A DNA stretch of 5,137 nucleotides from an uncultured bacterium (GTDB lineage Bacteria; Planctomycetota; UBA1135; UBA2386): contig CALKYL010000224.1 of assembly GCA_938003515.1 (NCBI GenBank), forward strand, positions 1-5,137. The letters run 5' to 3'. The notes beneath the pieces are model-generated. The model was not told where the DNA came from and did no database searches. It was given only the letters and a program-made list of their open reading frames with translations. Positions 1 to 4,634 of the stretch are shown here, one piece after another. Numbering within the stretch: position 1 is the first letter of the stretch; the number at the start of each line of letters is the position of its first letter. The position numbers and the translations under genes were made by a program.

Positions 1-527
1 GCGACCATCCGGGCACGAGCGCGGCCGCCGAGGCCCGCACGCGCCTGGACGAGGACACGACCGGCTGCCTCGTGTTCGCGCTGGACGACGGGACCCGGGC
101 GGCCCTCGACGCGGCCTTCCGCGACCACGCGGTCGAGCGGGACTACCTGGCGCTCCTGACCGCGGTGCCTTCGCCCCCTGCGGGCCGCGTCGAGGCGAAC
201 CTGAGCGAGGGCGAGGCCGGGCTGGTGCGCGTGGTGCGCCGCGGGGGGCGCCGCGCCGTCACCCACTACCAGACGCTCGCCCGGCGCGAGCGCGGCTGCC
301 TGGTCCGCTGCCGCCTCGAGACCGGCCGCCGCAACCAGATCCGCGTGCACATGGCGGCGCTCGGCTGCCCCGTCGTCGGGGACCGCAAGTACGGCTTCCG
401 GGCGCGCGGCGCCGGCGGCCCCGGTCGCGTGCTGCTGCACTCCTGGCGCCTCTGCCTGACGCACCCGCGCGGCGGAGCCGTGGTCGAGGTCGTCGCCGAA
501 CCGCCGGAGCCGGAGCTGCGGCCCTGA
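1..527 (+). CDS. RluA-family pseudouridine synthase, 5'-truncated by the window edge
   Basis: This is the C-terminal 174 residues of a pseudouridine synthase that isomerises uridine to pseudouridine in rRNA or tRNA in the cytoplasm. The first complete codon is at position 3 and the start lies outside the window. Visible residues 14-20 read RLDEDTT followed by G, the family's catalytic motif (usually HRLDxDTSG); the catalytic Asp codon is at 48-50. The second hallmark, TGRRNQIRVHMAALG followed by a CPVVGDRKYG segment, lies near residues 107-130 and matches the usual TGRxHQIRxH...GDxxYG block. The His before RLD is replaced by Thr, and the His of xHQIR by Asn; both vary in the family. The target uridine (RluA, RluC, RluD or TruC type) cannot be decided because the N-terminal half, including any S4 domain, is missing. 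The next gene on this strand starts about 77 bases on and seems to have its own promoter. The family call is firm; the subfamily is open. Confidence 0.93.
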   Translation, partial: DHPGTSAAAEARTRLDEDTTGCLVFALDDGTRAALDAAFRDHAVERDYLALLTAVPSPPAGRVEANLSEGEAGLVRVVRRGGRRAVTHYQTLARRERGCLVRCRLETGRRNQIRVHMAALGCPVVGDRKYGFRARGAGGPGRVLLHSWRLCLTHPRGGAVVEVVAEPPEPELRP

Positions 528-548
528 GGTTCCGCGCGCAGGGGCGCG

Positions 549-577
549 CTGGCTCGCCGCGGCACGCCACCTACAAT
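549..577 (+). promoter_or_regulatory. Putative sigma-70 promoter for the histidine kinase gene
   Basis: TACAAT at 572-577 matches the TATAAT -10 consensus at five of six positions and stands out in GC-rich surroundings. Exactly 17 bases upstream, CTGGCT at 549-554 matches TTGACA at only three positions, so the -35 box is weak. Transcription would begin near 584, giving a leader of about 20 bases to the ATG at 605, or almost none to the TTG at 587. The position in the short gap after the pseudouridine synthase stop supports a separate transcript for the kinase. Confidence 0.5.
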
Positions 578-604
578 GCGGCCGCCTTGCGCGCGCCGCT
601 CCGC

Positions 605-1930
605 ATGTCCGAGGAGTCGCTGTTCGGCTACCTCACGAGCACGCGACTGCCCGTCGTCTCGAGCCTGTCGGCGTTGATCCGCTGGGTCTCGCTCGCGCTC
701 TGCGTCGCGGCGGCGCTCTACGGCGCGGCGTGCCTGGTCTTCGTCCCCGACGGGCTGTGGTCTCCGCGGCTGCCGTGGTCGGGGGCCCTGCCGTCGCTGC
801 TGTCGGCGCCGGCGTTCCTCGCGGCCTGGATCGGCTGGCGCCGCCACCGGCTGCAGCGCGCCGCGACGTGGCTGTTCGTCGCGCTGTTCACGCTGACGAT
901 CGTCGCCAACTGGCCGCGCGGCGCGTTCGCGGCCGCCTGGTACGTGCACCCCGTGCTGGCGCTGCTCGCCACGGTGTGCCTCGGCGTGATCACCGGTCTG
1001 TCGCTGACGCTGGTCGCGGTGACGGCGCTGCTGCTCGGCGCGTGGTGGCAGCCCGGCGAGGCGATCGGCATTGCGGAGCTGCCCGACGTCTGGGTGCACT
1101 CCATCAGCCTGACCGCGGTGACCCTCGCGTCGGCGCTCGCCGGCGCGATCCTCAACCGGCTGGTGTTCGTGACGCTGATGACGGCCGAGGCGCAGCGCCG
1201 CATGAACTTCGAGTCCGGCCGCGCGCTCCGGCACCGCGAGAAGCTGCTGCGGCACGCGCTGCGCGTCGAGACGATCGGCGATCTGGCCGGGCTCGTGTGC
1301 CATCAGCTGCGCAACACGTTCCAGGTGTTGCAGGGGCACGTGACGCTCGGCGGGCTCTCCGACGACGCCGAACGGCAGCGTCGGCTGCGGCTGATCGAAG
1401 AGACCCTGCATCAGTCGCAGCCACTGCTCGACCAGCTGATGCGCATGGCGCACCCCGACGAGGGCACGACCCTGCCGTGCAACCTCGCCGAGATCGTGCG
1501 GCAGTTCCACCTGCAGGCACGCATGGTGTTGCCGGGCTGCGTGCGCACCGCCTGCGAGGTGGCCGGGGAGAACCTGCCGGTCCTGCTGAACCCGCACGGC
1601 ATGGCGCACGCGCTCTGGAACCTCGTGATCAACGCGAAGCAGGCGATCGACGGCGACGGCGCGATCACGCTGCGGTGCGGCAGCGACCGCAACCAGGTCT
1701 GGGCCGAGGCCGCCGACCCCGGCGGCGGCATGCCGAAGGAGGTCCAGGACCGCATCTTCCACCCCTACTTCACGACCAAGCCCGTCGGGCAGGGCACGGG
1801 CCTCGGTCTGACGGCGGTGGCCCGCTTCGTGCGCGCGAGCAACGGCGTCGTGCAGGTCGACAGCGCCCCGGGCCGCGGCAGCACCTTCCGGCTGCGCTTC
1901 CCGCGCGCGGACGCTTTGCGCTCGGCGTGA
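605..1930 (+). CDS. Six-helix membrane sensor histidine kinase (orphan)
   Basis: A 441-residue inner-membrane sensor kinase that should autophosphorylate on His and pass the phosphate to an unidentified response regulator. About six hydrophobic helices occupy residues 25-47, 60-78, 86-102, 107-128, 131-148 and 164-189, with no large periplasmic domain, so the signal may be sensed in or at the membrane. A charged linker leads into the dimerisation helix, where CHQLRN carries the phospho-acceptor His233 (codon 1301-1303). The ATP-binding domain is complete: N box LWNLVINAKQAID (337-348), G1 DPGGG (371-375), F box FHPYFTTKP (385-393) and G2 GQGTGLGL (395-402). The residue after His is Gln, where most HisKA proteins have Asp or Glu. 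I chose ATG 605; a TTG at 587 in the same frame would add six residues, and neither has a Shine-Dalgarno sequence. No regulator gene is adjacent. It converges on cyaY. Confidence 0.93.
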   Translation: MSEESLFGYLTSTRLPVVSSLSALIRWVSLALCVAAALYGAACLVFVPDGLWSPRLPWSGALPSLLSAPAFLAAWIGWRRHRLQRAATWLFVALFTLTIVANWPRGAFAAAWYVHPVLALLATVCLGVITGLSLTLVAVTALLLGAWWQPGEAIGIAELPDVWVHSISLTAVTLASALAGAILNRLVFVTLMTAEAQRRMNFESGRALRHREKLLRHALRVETIGDLAGLVCHQLRNTFQVLQGHVTLGGLSDDAERQRRLRLIEETLHQSQPLLDQLMRMAHPDEGTTLPCNLAEIVRQFHLQARMVLPGCVRTACEVAGENLPVLLNPHGMAHALWNLVINAKQAIDGDGAITLRCGSDRNQVWAEAADPGGGMPKEVQDRIFHPYFTTKPVGQGTGLGLTAVARFVRASNGVVQVDSAPGRGSTFRLRFPRADALRSA

Positions 1931-1949
1931 ACGCGGCGGGCGCTCCGGG

Positions 1950-2279
1950 TCAGAGCCGGATCGGCCGCCCGAGGCGCGACGTCAGGATCCCGGACAGGAC
2001 GGCGTGCAGGTCGCCGCGCCCCTTCGTGTCGATCCACTTCCCCGAATCGGCGTCGCGGGTGAAGTGCCACGCCGAGGCGCCCTCGGCCAGCCAGATCTGG
2101 TGGGCGGCGGATTGCCGGTTGAGCACGCACACGCGGCCGTCGGCGAACGTCATCTTGACCACGCCGGCCGCCGCGTCTGCCCCGCGTGCGTCCGGGTCGA
2201 CCGCGGCGAGCTTCGCGATCAGCGCCGGCATCGGGGCGTCGGCCTGCTGCAGGAACTGGTGATCCGGGTCGGTGCCCAT
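1950..2279 (-). CDS. cyaY: Iron-sulfur cluster assembly protein CyaY (bacterial frataxin)
   Basis: A 109-residue cytoplasmic frataxin homologue, the normal family length (about 105-110). In known systems CyaY binds iron and the IscS desulfurase and tunes Fe-S cluster assembly. The diagnostic beta-sheet core is clear: MTFADGRVCVLNRQ (43-56), then HQIWLA (60-65), then WHF (71-73) and KWID (81-84), matching the E. coli core NRQxxxHQVWLA...YHF...EWI. The first helix is unusual: where E. coli has Glu18, Glu19, Asp22 and Asp23, the aligned positions here are Ile, Ala, Ala and Ala, leaving few of the acidic residues that bind iron and contact IscS. The frame stays open upstream to 2549, but that stretch is compositionally non-coding and crosses a terminator, and ATG 2279 gives the family N-terminus. 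No clear Shine-Dalgarno sequence precedes it. It converges on the kinase gene with 19 bases between stops. The lptM, lysA or dapF genes often beside cyaY in Gammaproteobacteria are absent here. Confidence 0.93.
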   Translation of the reverse strand: MGTDPDHQFLQQADAPMPALIAKLAAVDPDARGADAAAGVVKMTFADGRVCVLNRQSAAHQIWLAEGASAWHFTRDADSGKWIDTKGRGDLHAVLSGILTSRLGRPIRL

Positions 2280-2287
2280 CGCCGCCG

Positions 2288-2316
2288 ATGATGCGCCACA
2301 CCCTCGGTCGGGCCAA
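2288..2316 (-). promoter_or_regulatory. Weak candidate promoter for cyaY
   Basis: Reading the minus strand, TTGGCC (2316-2311) and CATCAT (2293-2288) are separated by exactly 17 bases; each matches its sigma-70 consensus at four of six positions. The -10 box ends only 8 bases before the cyaY ATG, so a transcript from it would be essentially leaderless. If real, cyaY would be expressed independently of the terminator and structured RNA further upstream. The match is weak and could be chance. Confidence 0.27.
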
Positions 2317-2340
2317 GGGTTTGCTGCGGGACGCAAGCCC
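2317..2340 (+). other. Small hairpin in the cyaY upstream gap
   Basis: GGGTTTGC (2317-2324) pairs with GCAAGCCC (2333-2340) around an 8-base loop, with one G-U pair when read as plus-strand RNA and one mismatch when read as minus-strand RNA. No T-tract follows on either strand, so it is not an intrinsic terminator. A second short palindrome, GTCGGC/GCCGAC, follows at 2343-2357. Apart from these hairpins, the weak cyaY promoter candidate and the GCAA(A)C motifs, I see nothing in 2280-2397. Confidence 0.3.
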
Positions 2341-2397
2341 GGGTCGGCCGCGCCGACGCCCCCGGCTCGCGCGGGGTGCGGGTTTGCACGGGGTTGC

Positions 2398-2441
2398 AAA
2401 AAAAGAGTGGCCGGCGATTCTCTCCCAGAATCGCCGGCCAC
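2398..2441 (-). terminator. Strong intrinsic (Rho-independent) terminator
   Basis: A perfect 15-base-pair stem is formed by GTGGCCGGCGATTCT (2407-2421) and its exact complement at 2427-2441, around a 5-base loop (2422-2426). Read on the minus strand, the stem is followed by TC and then seven T (2404-2398), the U-tract of a classical terminator. On the plus strand no T-run follows, so it acts on minus-strand transcription only. It would end transcripts coming from the CysK-like/moxR operon or from the structured RNA just upstream, and lies about 120 bases before the cyaY start. It is the only intrinsic terminator I can see in the window. Confidence 0.88.
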
Positions 2442-2573
2442 GCAGGGTCCCGGCCGCTCAAGTTTGCCCTCTCGAATCAGCTCCGGTTCTGCTCGGTTGC
2501 CCTTTGCAGAGTCCGGAGCCGGGCGGCCGGGACCACTCGTCCCATGCAAGGTTGGTAGACGAACGAGGGGACG
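2398..2573 (-). ncRNA. Candidate structured RNA: 5' hairpin, three-way junction, terminator
   Basis: On the minus strand about 176 bases fold into consecutive domains. A 5' hairpin pairs CGTCCC (2573-2568) with GGGACG (2543-2538). A three-way junction is closed by a perfect 12-bp stem, 2534-2523 with 2457-2446. Inside it, one arm pairs 2519-2513 with 2486-2480 and then 2510-2506 with 2492-2488, around a 13-base loop; the other pairs 2475-2471 with 2462-2458 around an 8-base loop. Both loops contain GGGCAA. The terminator hairpin and U-tract end the element. The second arm contains a G-U pair that becomes an A-C mismatch on the plus strand, so the fold, like the U-tract, favours minus-strand RNA. 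GC content drops to about 59% here. No convincing promoter is visible, so it could be an independent small RNA, the moxR 3' UTR, or an attenuating cyaY leader. It does not match 6S, SRP, tmRNA or RNase P RNA signatures as I know them. Confidence 0.45.
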
Positions 2574-2583
2574 GAACTTTCCG

Positions 2584-2668
2584 GACGCATCCAGTTTTTT
2601 GCGTCGTTCGACCGCTGTTCGGTCGGGTTGTCAGCCGTTTCGTAAAGAATCGGATTCGACTGAAACGG
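2584..2668 (-). other. Three hairpins between the moxR stop codon and the structured RNA
   Basis: Three further inverted repeats lie in a row: CCGTTTC (minus 2668-2662) with GAAACGG (2641-2635), starting just inside the moxR stop region; CGACCG with CGGTCG (2609-2625) around a 5-base loop; and GACGCA with TGCGTC (2584-2605) around a 10-base loop holding an A-tract on the minus strand. None is followed by a U-tract on the minus strand. CTGACA at minus 2634-2629 resembles a -35 box, but the sequence 17 bases on (TCGAAC) is a poor -10. They may extend the structured RNA upstream or simply form the moxR 3' UTR. Confidence 0.35.
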
Positions 2669-2669
2669 A

Positions 2670-3662
2670 TCAGCGCGTTCGCCGTTGTGCGCCGGTTCGC
2701 CAGCGCGGCAGCAGCTCCTGCACGGCCACCTTCTGCGCGTCCGCCTCGAAGCCGAGCAGCACGCGGTGCCGCAGCGCCGGCAACAGGCACGCGTCCACGT
2801 CCTCCTGCGCGACCGCCGGCCGGCCGGCCAGGAGCGCGCGCGCCTTCGCGCCGAGCAGGATGGCCTGCCCCGCGCGCGCGCTCGCGCCGTAGCGCACGAA
2901 GCGGCGGGTCTCCTCGTCGCTGTCGGGATGGTCGGGGTGCGTCGCGACGACCAGCTCGGCGACGAAGCGCACCAGATGGCTGCCGCACAGGACCTGCCGC
3001 ACGAGCTGCTGCAGCTCCTGGAGTTCTTCCGCGGTGACCCGCGCGCCCGGCTCGTCGACCGTAGCGCCGGTCGTCGTCGTCAGGATCTCCGCCATCGCGT
3101 CCGCCGACGGCGGGCGCACGTCGAGCCGGAACACGAACCGGTCGAGCTGCGCCTCCGGCAGCGGGAACGTGCCCTCCAGCTCGATCGGGTTCTGCGTCGC
3201 GACGACGTGGAACGGCCGCGGCAGCGCGTGGGTCGTGCCCGCGACGGTCACCGCGTGCTCCTGCATCGCCTCGAGCAGCGCCGACTGCGTCTTGGGGGTC
3301 GCGCGGTTGATCTCGTCGGCGAGCACGAGGCCCGCGAAGATCGGCCCGCGCTGGAACCGGAAGTGCCGCCGGCCGCCGTCCTCGTCGAGCACCTGCGTGC
3401 CGGTCACGTCGCTCGGCATCAGGTCGGGCGTGAACTGGATCCGCGCGAACTCGAGGCCGAGGCCGCCGGCGAGCGACTTCACGAGCAGCGTCTTGCCGAG
3501 GCCCGGCAGCCCTTCGAGCAGCACGTGTCCGCCCGCCAGCAGCCCGACCAGGAGGTCGTCGACCAGCTGCGCCTGGCCGATGATCTGACGGCCCAGCTGC
3601 GTGCGCAGCGCGCCGACCTTCTCGAGCAGGGCTCCGGCCCGGCGCTGGGGATCGTCGTTCAT
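2670..3662 (-). CDS. MoxR-family AAA+ ATPase
   Basis: A 330-residue cytoplasmic AAA+ ATPase of the MoxR subfamily, which remodels or activates partner complexes, often proteins with a VWA (MIDAS) domain. Visible motifs are Walker A GLPGLGKT (51-58), Walker B LVLADEIN (112-119; Asp116, Glu117), sensor 1 ATQNP (155-159), and the MoxR signature EGTFPLPEAQLDRF (163-176), whose Arg175 is the likely arginine finger. The C-terminal lid carries YGASARA, the sensor 2 region (YGASPRA in most relatives, so Pro is Ala here). All ATPase residues are present and the length is typical, so it should be active. Its ATG overlaps the stop of the CysK-like gene in ATGA, and a GGAG lies 7 bases upstream of the start. 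Usual partners (DUF58, VWA, transglutaminase genes) are not downstream: 390 non-coding bases with a terminator follow instead. The frame remains open far upstream of 3662, but that is a shadow of the CysK-like gene. Confidence 0.95.
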   Translation of the reverse strand: MNDDPQRRAGALLEKVGALRTQLGRQIIGQAQLVDDLLVGLLAGGHVLLEGLPGLGKTLLVKSLAGGLGLEFARIQFTPDLMPSDVTGTQVLDEDGGRRHFRFQRGPIFAGLVLADEINRATPKTQSALLEAMQEHAVTVAGTTHALPRPFHVVATQNPIELEGTFPLPEAQLDRFVFRLDVRPPSADAMAEILTTTTGATVDEPGARVTAEELQELQQLVRQVLCGSHLVRFVAELVVATHPDHPDSDEETRRFVRYGASARAGQAILLGAKARALLAGRPAVAQEDVDACLLPALRHRVLLGFEADAQKVAVQELLPRWRTGAQRRTR

Positions 3663-4585
3663 CGGCCGGCTCCGCTGGGCGCACACTGCTCGAGGTTGCG
3701 TTCCGCCGCGTCCGGGAGCACGGCGACGACCAGCGCACCCGCGCGCTCCGGCCGGCTGGCGACGGCGATCGCCGCGTGCGCGACCGCGCCGCTCGCCGGA
3801 CCGAGCAGCAACGACTCCTCGCGCAGGAGCCGGCCGGTCGCCGCCATCGCCTCCCGATCGGAGACGGGGACCACCTCGGCGAGATCGGACGGCGTCAGGA
3901 TGTCCGGCACGAAGCCGGCGCCGAGGCCGGGGATGCCGTGCGGGCCGGCCCGGCCGCCGCTCAGCACCGGGCTGCCCGCAGGTTCGACGCCGACGACCTC
4001 CACGCCGAGCGGCCGGAAGAACTCGGAGCACCCGGCCGCGGTCCCGCCGGTGCCGACCGGCACGACCACGACGTCGACGGCGCCGTCGGTGTCCTCCCAG
4101 ATCTCGCGCGCCGTCGTATCCGCGTGGGCCCGGGCGTTGGCCCGGTTGGTGAACGCCTGCAGGCATACCGCGCCGGCGAGCTCCCTGGTCAGCCGTTCGG
4201 CCCGGGTCATCGCGCCGCGCATGCCCTCGGCGTCGGGCGTCAGTTCGAGCTCGGCGCCCATCGCCGTCAGGAGGCCGCGGCGCGCGGCGGCGACGCCTTC
4301 GGGCATGGTCAGCACGACCCGGTAGCCGAGGCGGCGGCCGAGCGTCGCGATCGCGAGCCCGAGGTCGCCGCCGCTGCACTCGACGATGGTGCCGCCGGGC
4401 CGCAGGAAGCCGCTGCGCTCCGCGTGACGGATCATGCCGAGGACCGCGCGGTCCTTGTTGCTGCCGGACGGGTTCCACGCGTCGAGCTTGCCGACCAGCC
4501 GCGCGCCGGGGGGCGCCAGCCGCGCGAGCTCGACGAGCGGCGTGCGCCCGACGAGCCACGTGATGTCGGCGGCGATGCGTGCCAT
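3659..4585 (-). CDS. CysK-like PLP enzyme (cysteine synthase family), divergent active site
   Basis: A 308-residue fold-type II PLP enzyme of the cysteine synthase/cystathionine beta-synthase family; canonical members make cysteine from O-acetylserine and sulfide. Framework motifs are clear: GRTPLVEL (13-20), NPSGSNKDR with Schiff-base Lys44 (38-46), the phosphate-binding GTGGT (178-182), REIWEDTDG (160-168), GLGAGFVPDIL (220-230) and GPASGA (262-267). It resembles CysK more than CysM. Several signatures are changed: the substrate-loop motif EPTSGNTG reads ECSGGDLG (69-76), replacing the PLP-contacting Asn with Asp74; NPAN reads NRAN; and the C-terminal SGERYLS-type motif reads AAERNLE (293-299). 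It may therefore use other substrates or have lost activity. ATG 4585 gives the family N-terminus; no Shine-Dalgarno precedes it. Its stop overlaps the moxR start by 4 bases, so the two form an operon. It is divergent from the lipoprotein gene across 49 bases. Family firm, reaction uncertain. Confidence 0.9.
   Translation of the reverse strand: MARIAADITWLVGRTPLVELARLAPPGARLVGKLDAWNPSGSNKDRAVLGMIRHAERSGFLRPGGTIVECSGGDLGLAIATLGRRLGYRVVLTMPEGVAAARRGLLTAMGAELELTPDAEGMRGAMTRAERLTRELAGAVCLQAFTNRANARAHADTTAREIWEDTDGAVDVVVVPVGTGGTAAGCSEFFRPLGVEVVGVEPAGSPVLSGGRAGPHGIPGLGAGFVPDILTPSDLAEVVPVSDREAMAATGRLLREESLLLGPASGAVAHAAIAVASRPERAGALVVAVLPDAAERNLEQCAPSGAGR
3670..3673 (-). promoter_or_regulatory. Shine-Dalgarno site of moxR
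   Basis: GGAG on the minus strand, inside the end of the CysK-like gene, is separated by 7 bases from the ATG at 3662. It fixes the moxR start and, with the ATGA overlap, indicates translational coupling. It is the only start codon in the window with a clear Shine-Dalgarno sequence. Confidence 0.65.
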
Positions 4586-4634
4586 GGCGGAAGCGTAGCT
4601 TGGTGCGCCGGGCAGGCCAGACGATGATGGGCGC
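4586..4634. promoter_or_regulatory. Divergent promoter region between the CysK-like operon and the lipoprotein gene
   Basis: These 49 bases must hold the start signals of two divergent genes. On the plus strand TTGGTG (4600-4605) and GATGAT (4623-4628) are 17 bases apart, with the second box ending 6 bases before the lipoprotein ATG. On the minus strand TACGCT (4597-4592) ends 6 bases before the ATG of the CysK-like gene and fits the TAnnnT pattern. Individual boxes are weak (three or four matches of six). The space is so small that both transcripts would be leaderless or nearly so. Confidence 0.35.

Larger units (their letters stand above)
2317..2500 (-). repeat. Cluster of five GCAA(A)C motifs
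   Basis: On the minus strand the short motif GCAACC or GCAAAC occurs five times in 184 bases: GCAACC at 2500-2495, GCAAAC at 2467-2462, GCAACC at 2397-2392, and GCAAACCC at both 2387-2380 and 2324-2317. The first two sit in hairpin loops of the predicted RNA, where each is preceded by GG. The fourth lies largely in the loop of a small GTGC/GCAC hairpin. The motif is A-rich for this genome, which makes its density notable, but no factor that recognises it is known to me. Confidence 0.35.

Noticed and set aside
534..549. GCGCGC/GCGCGC hairpin after the pseudouridine synthase gene as a terminator
   Set aside because: The stem is only 6 bp and no T-tract follows; such repeats are common by chance at this GC content.
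266..1762. A 498-codon open frame on the minus strand across the pseudouridine synthase and kinase genes
   Set aside because: It is antisense to two well-recognised genes, is Arg/Gln/Ala-rich with no family motif, and is the usual result of stop-codon scarcity in very GC-rich DNA.
730..2262. A 510-codon plus-strand frame over the kinase and cyaY
   Set aside because: It overlaps the kinase in another frame and cyaY in antisense, and has no recognisable domain.
2446..2534. A c-di-GMP (GEMM-I) riboswitch, suggested by GGGCAAAC and GCAAAG in the RNA
   Set aside because: Only the short strings match. The order of elements, the two parallel helices and the GCGGGG-type receptor of GEMM-I are not present.
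2446..2534. A REP element or MITE, because of the 12-bp inverted ends
   Set aside because: No second copy, target-site duplication or REP-type GTAG head is seen in the window. It cannot be fully excluded without the rest of the genome.
2573..2579. GGAACTT on the plus strand, like a sigma-E -35 box
   Set aside because: No TCTRA-type -10 follows at 16-17 bases, and a plus-strand transcript from here would only run antisense to moxR.
2595..2600. T6 run on the plus strand as a terminator
   Set aside because: No stable stem lies directly before it on the plus strand; it sits inside the loop of a small hairpin.
2398..2668. Known housekeeping RNA (6S, SRP 4.5S, tmRNA, RNase P)
   Set aside because: The SRP core (GUCCGGAAGGAAGCAGCC type), the RNase P GAGGAAAGUCC block and the tmRNA tag frame are absent, and the fold lacks the central bubble layout of 6S as I know it.
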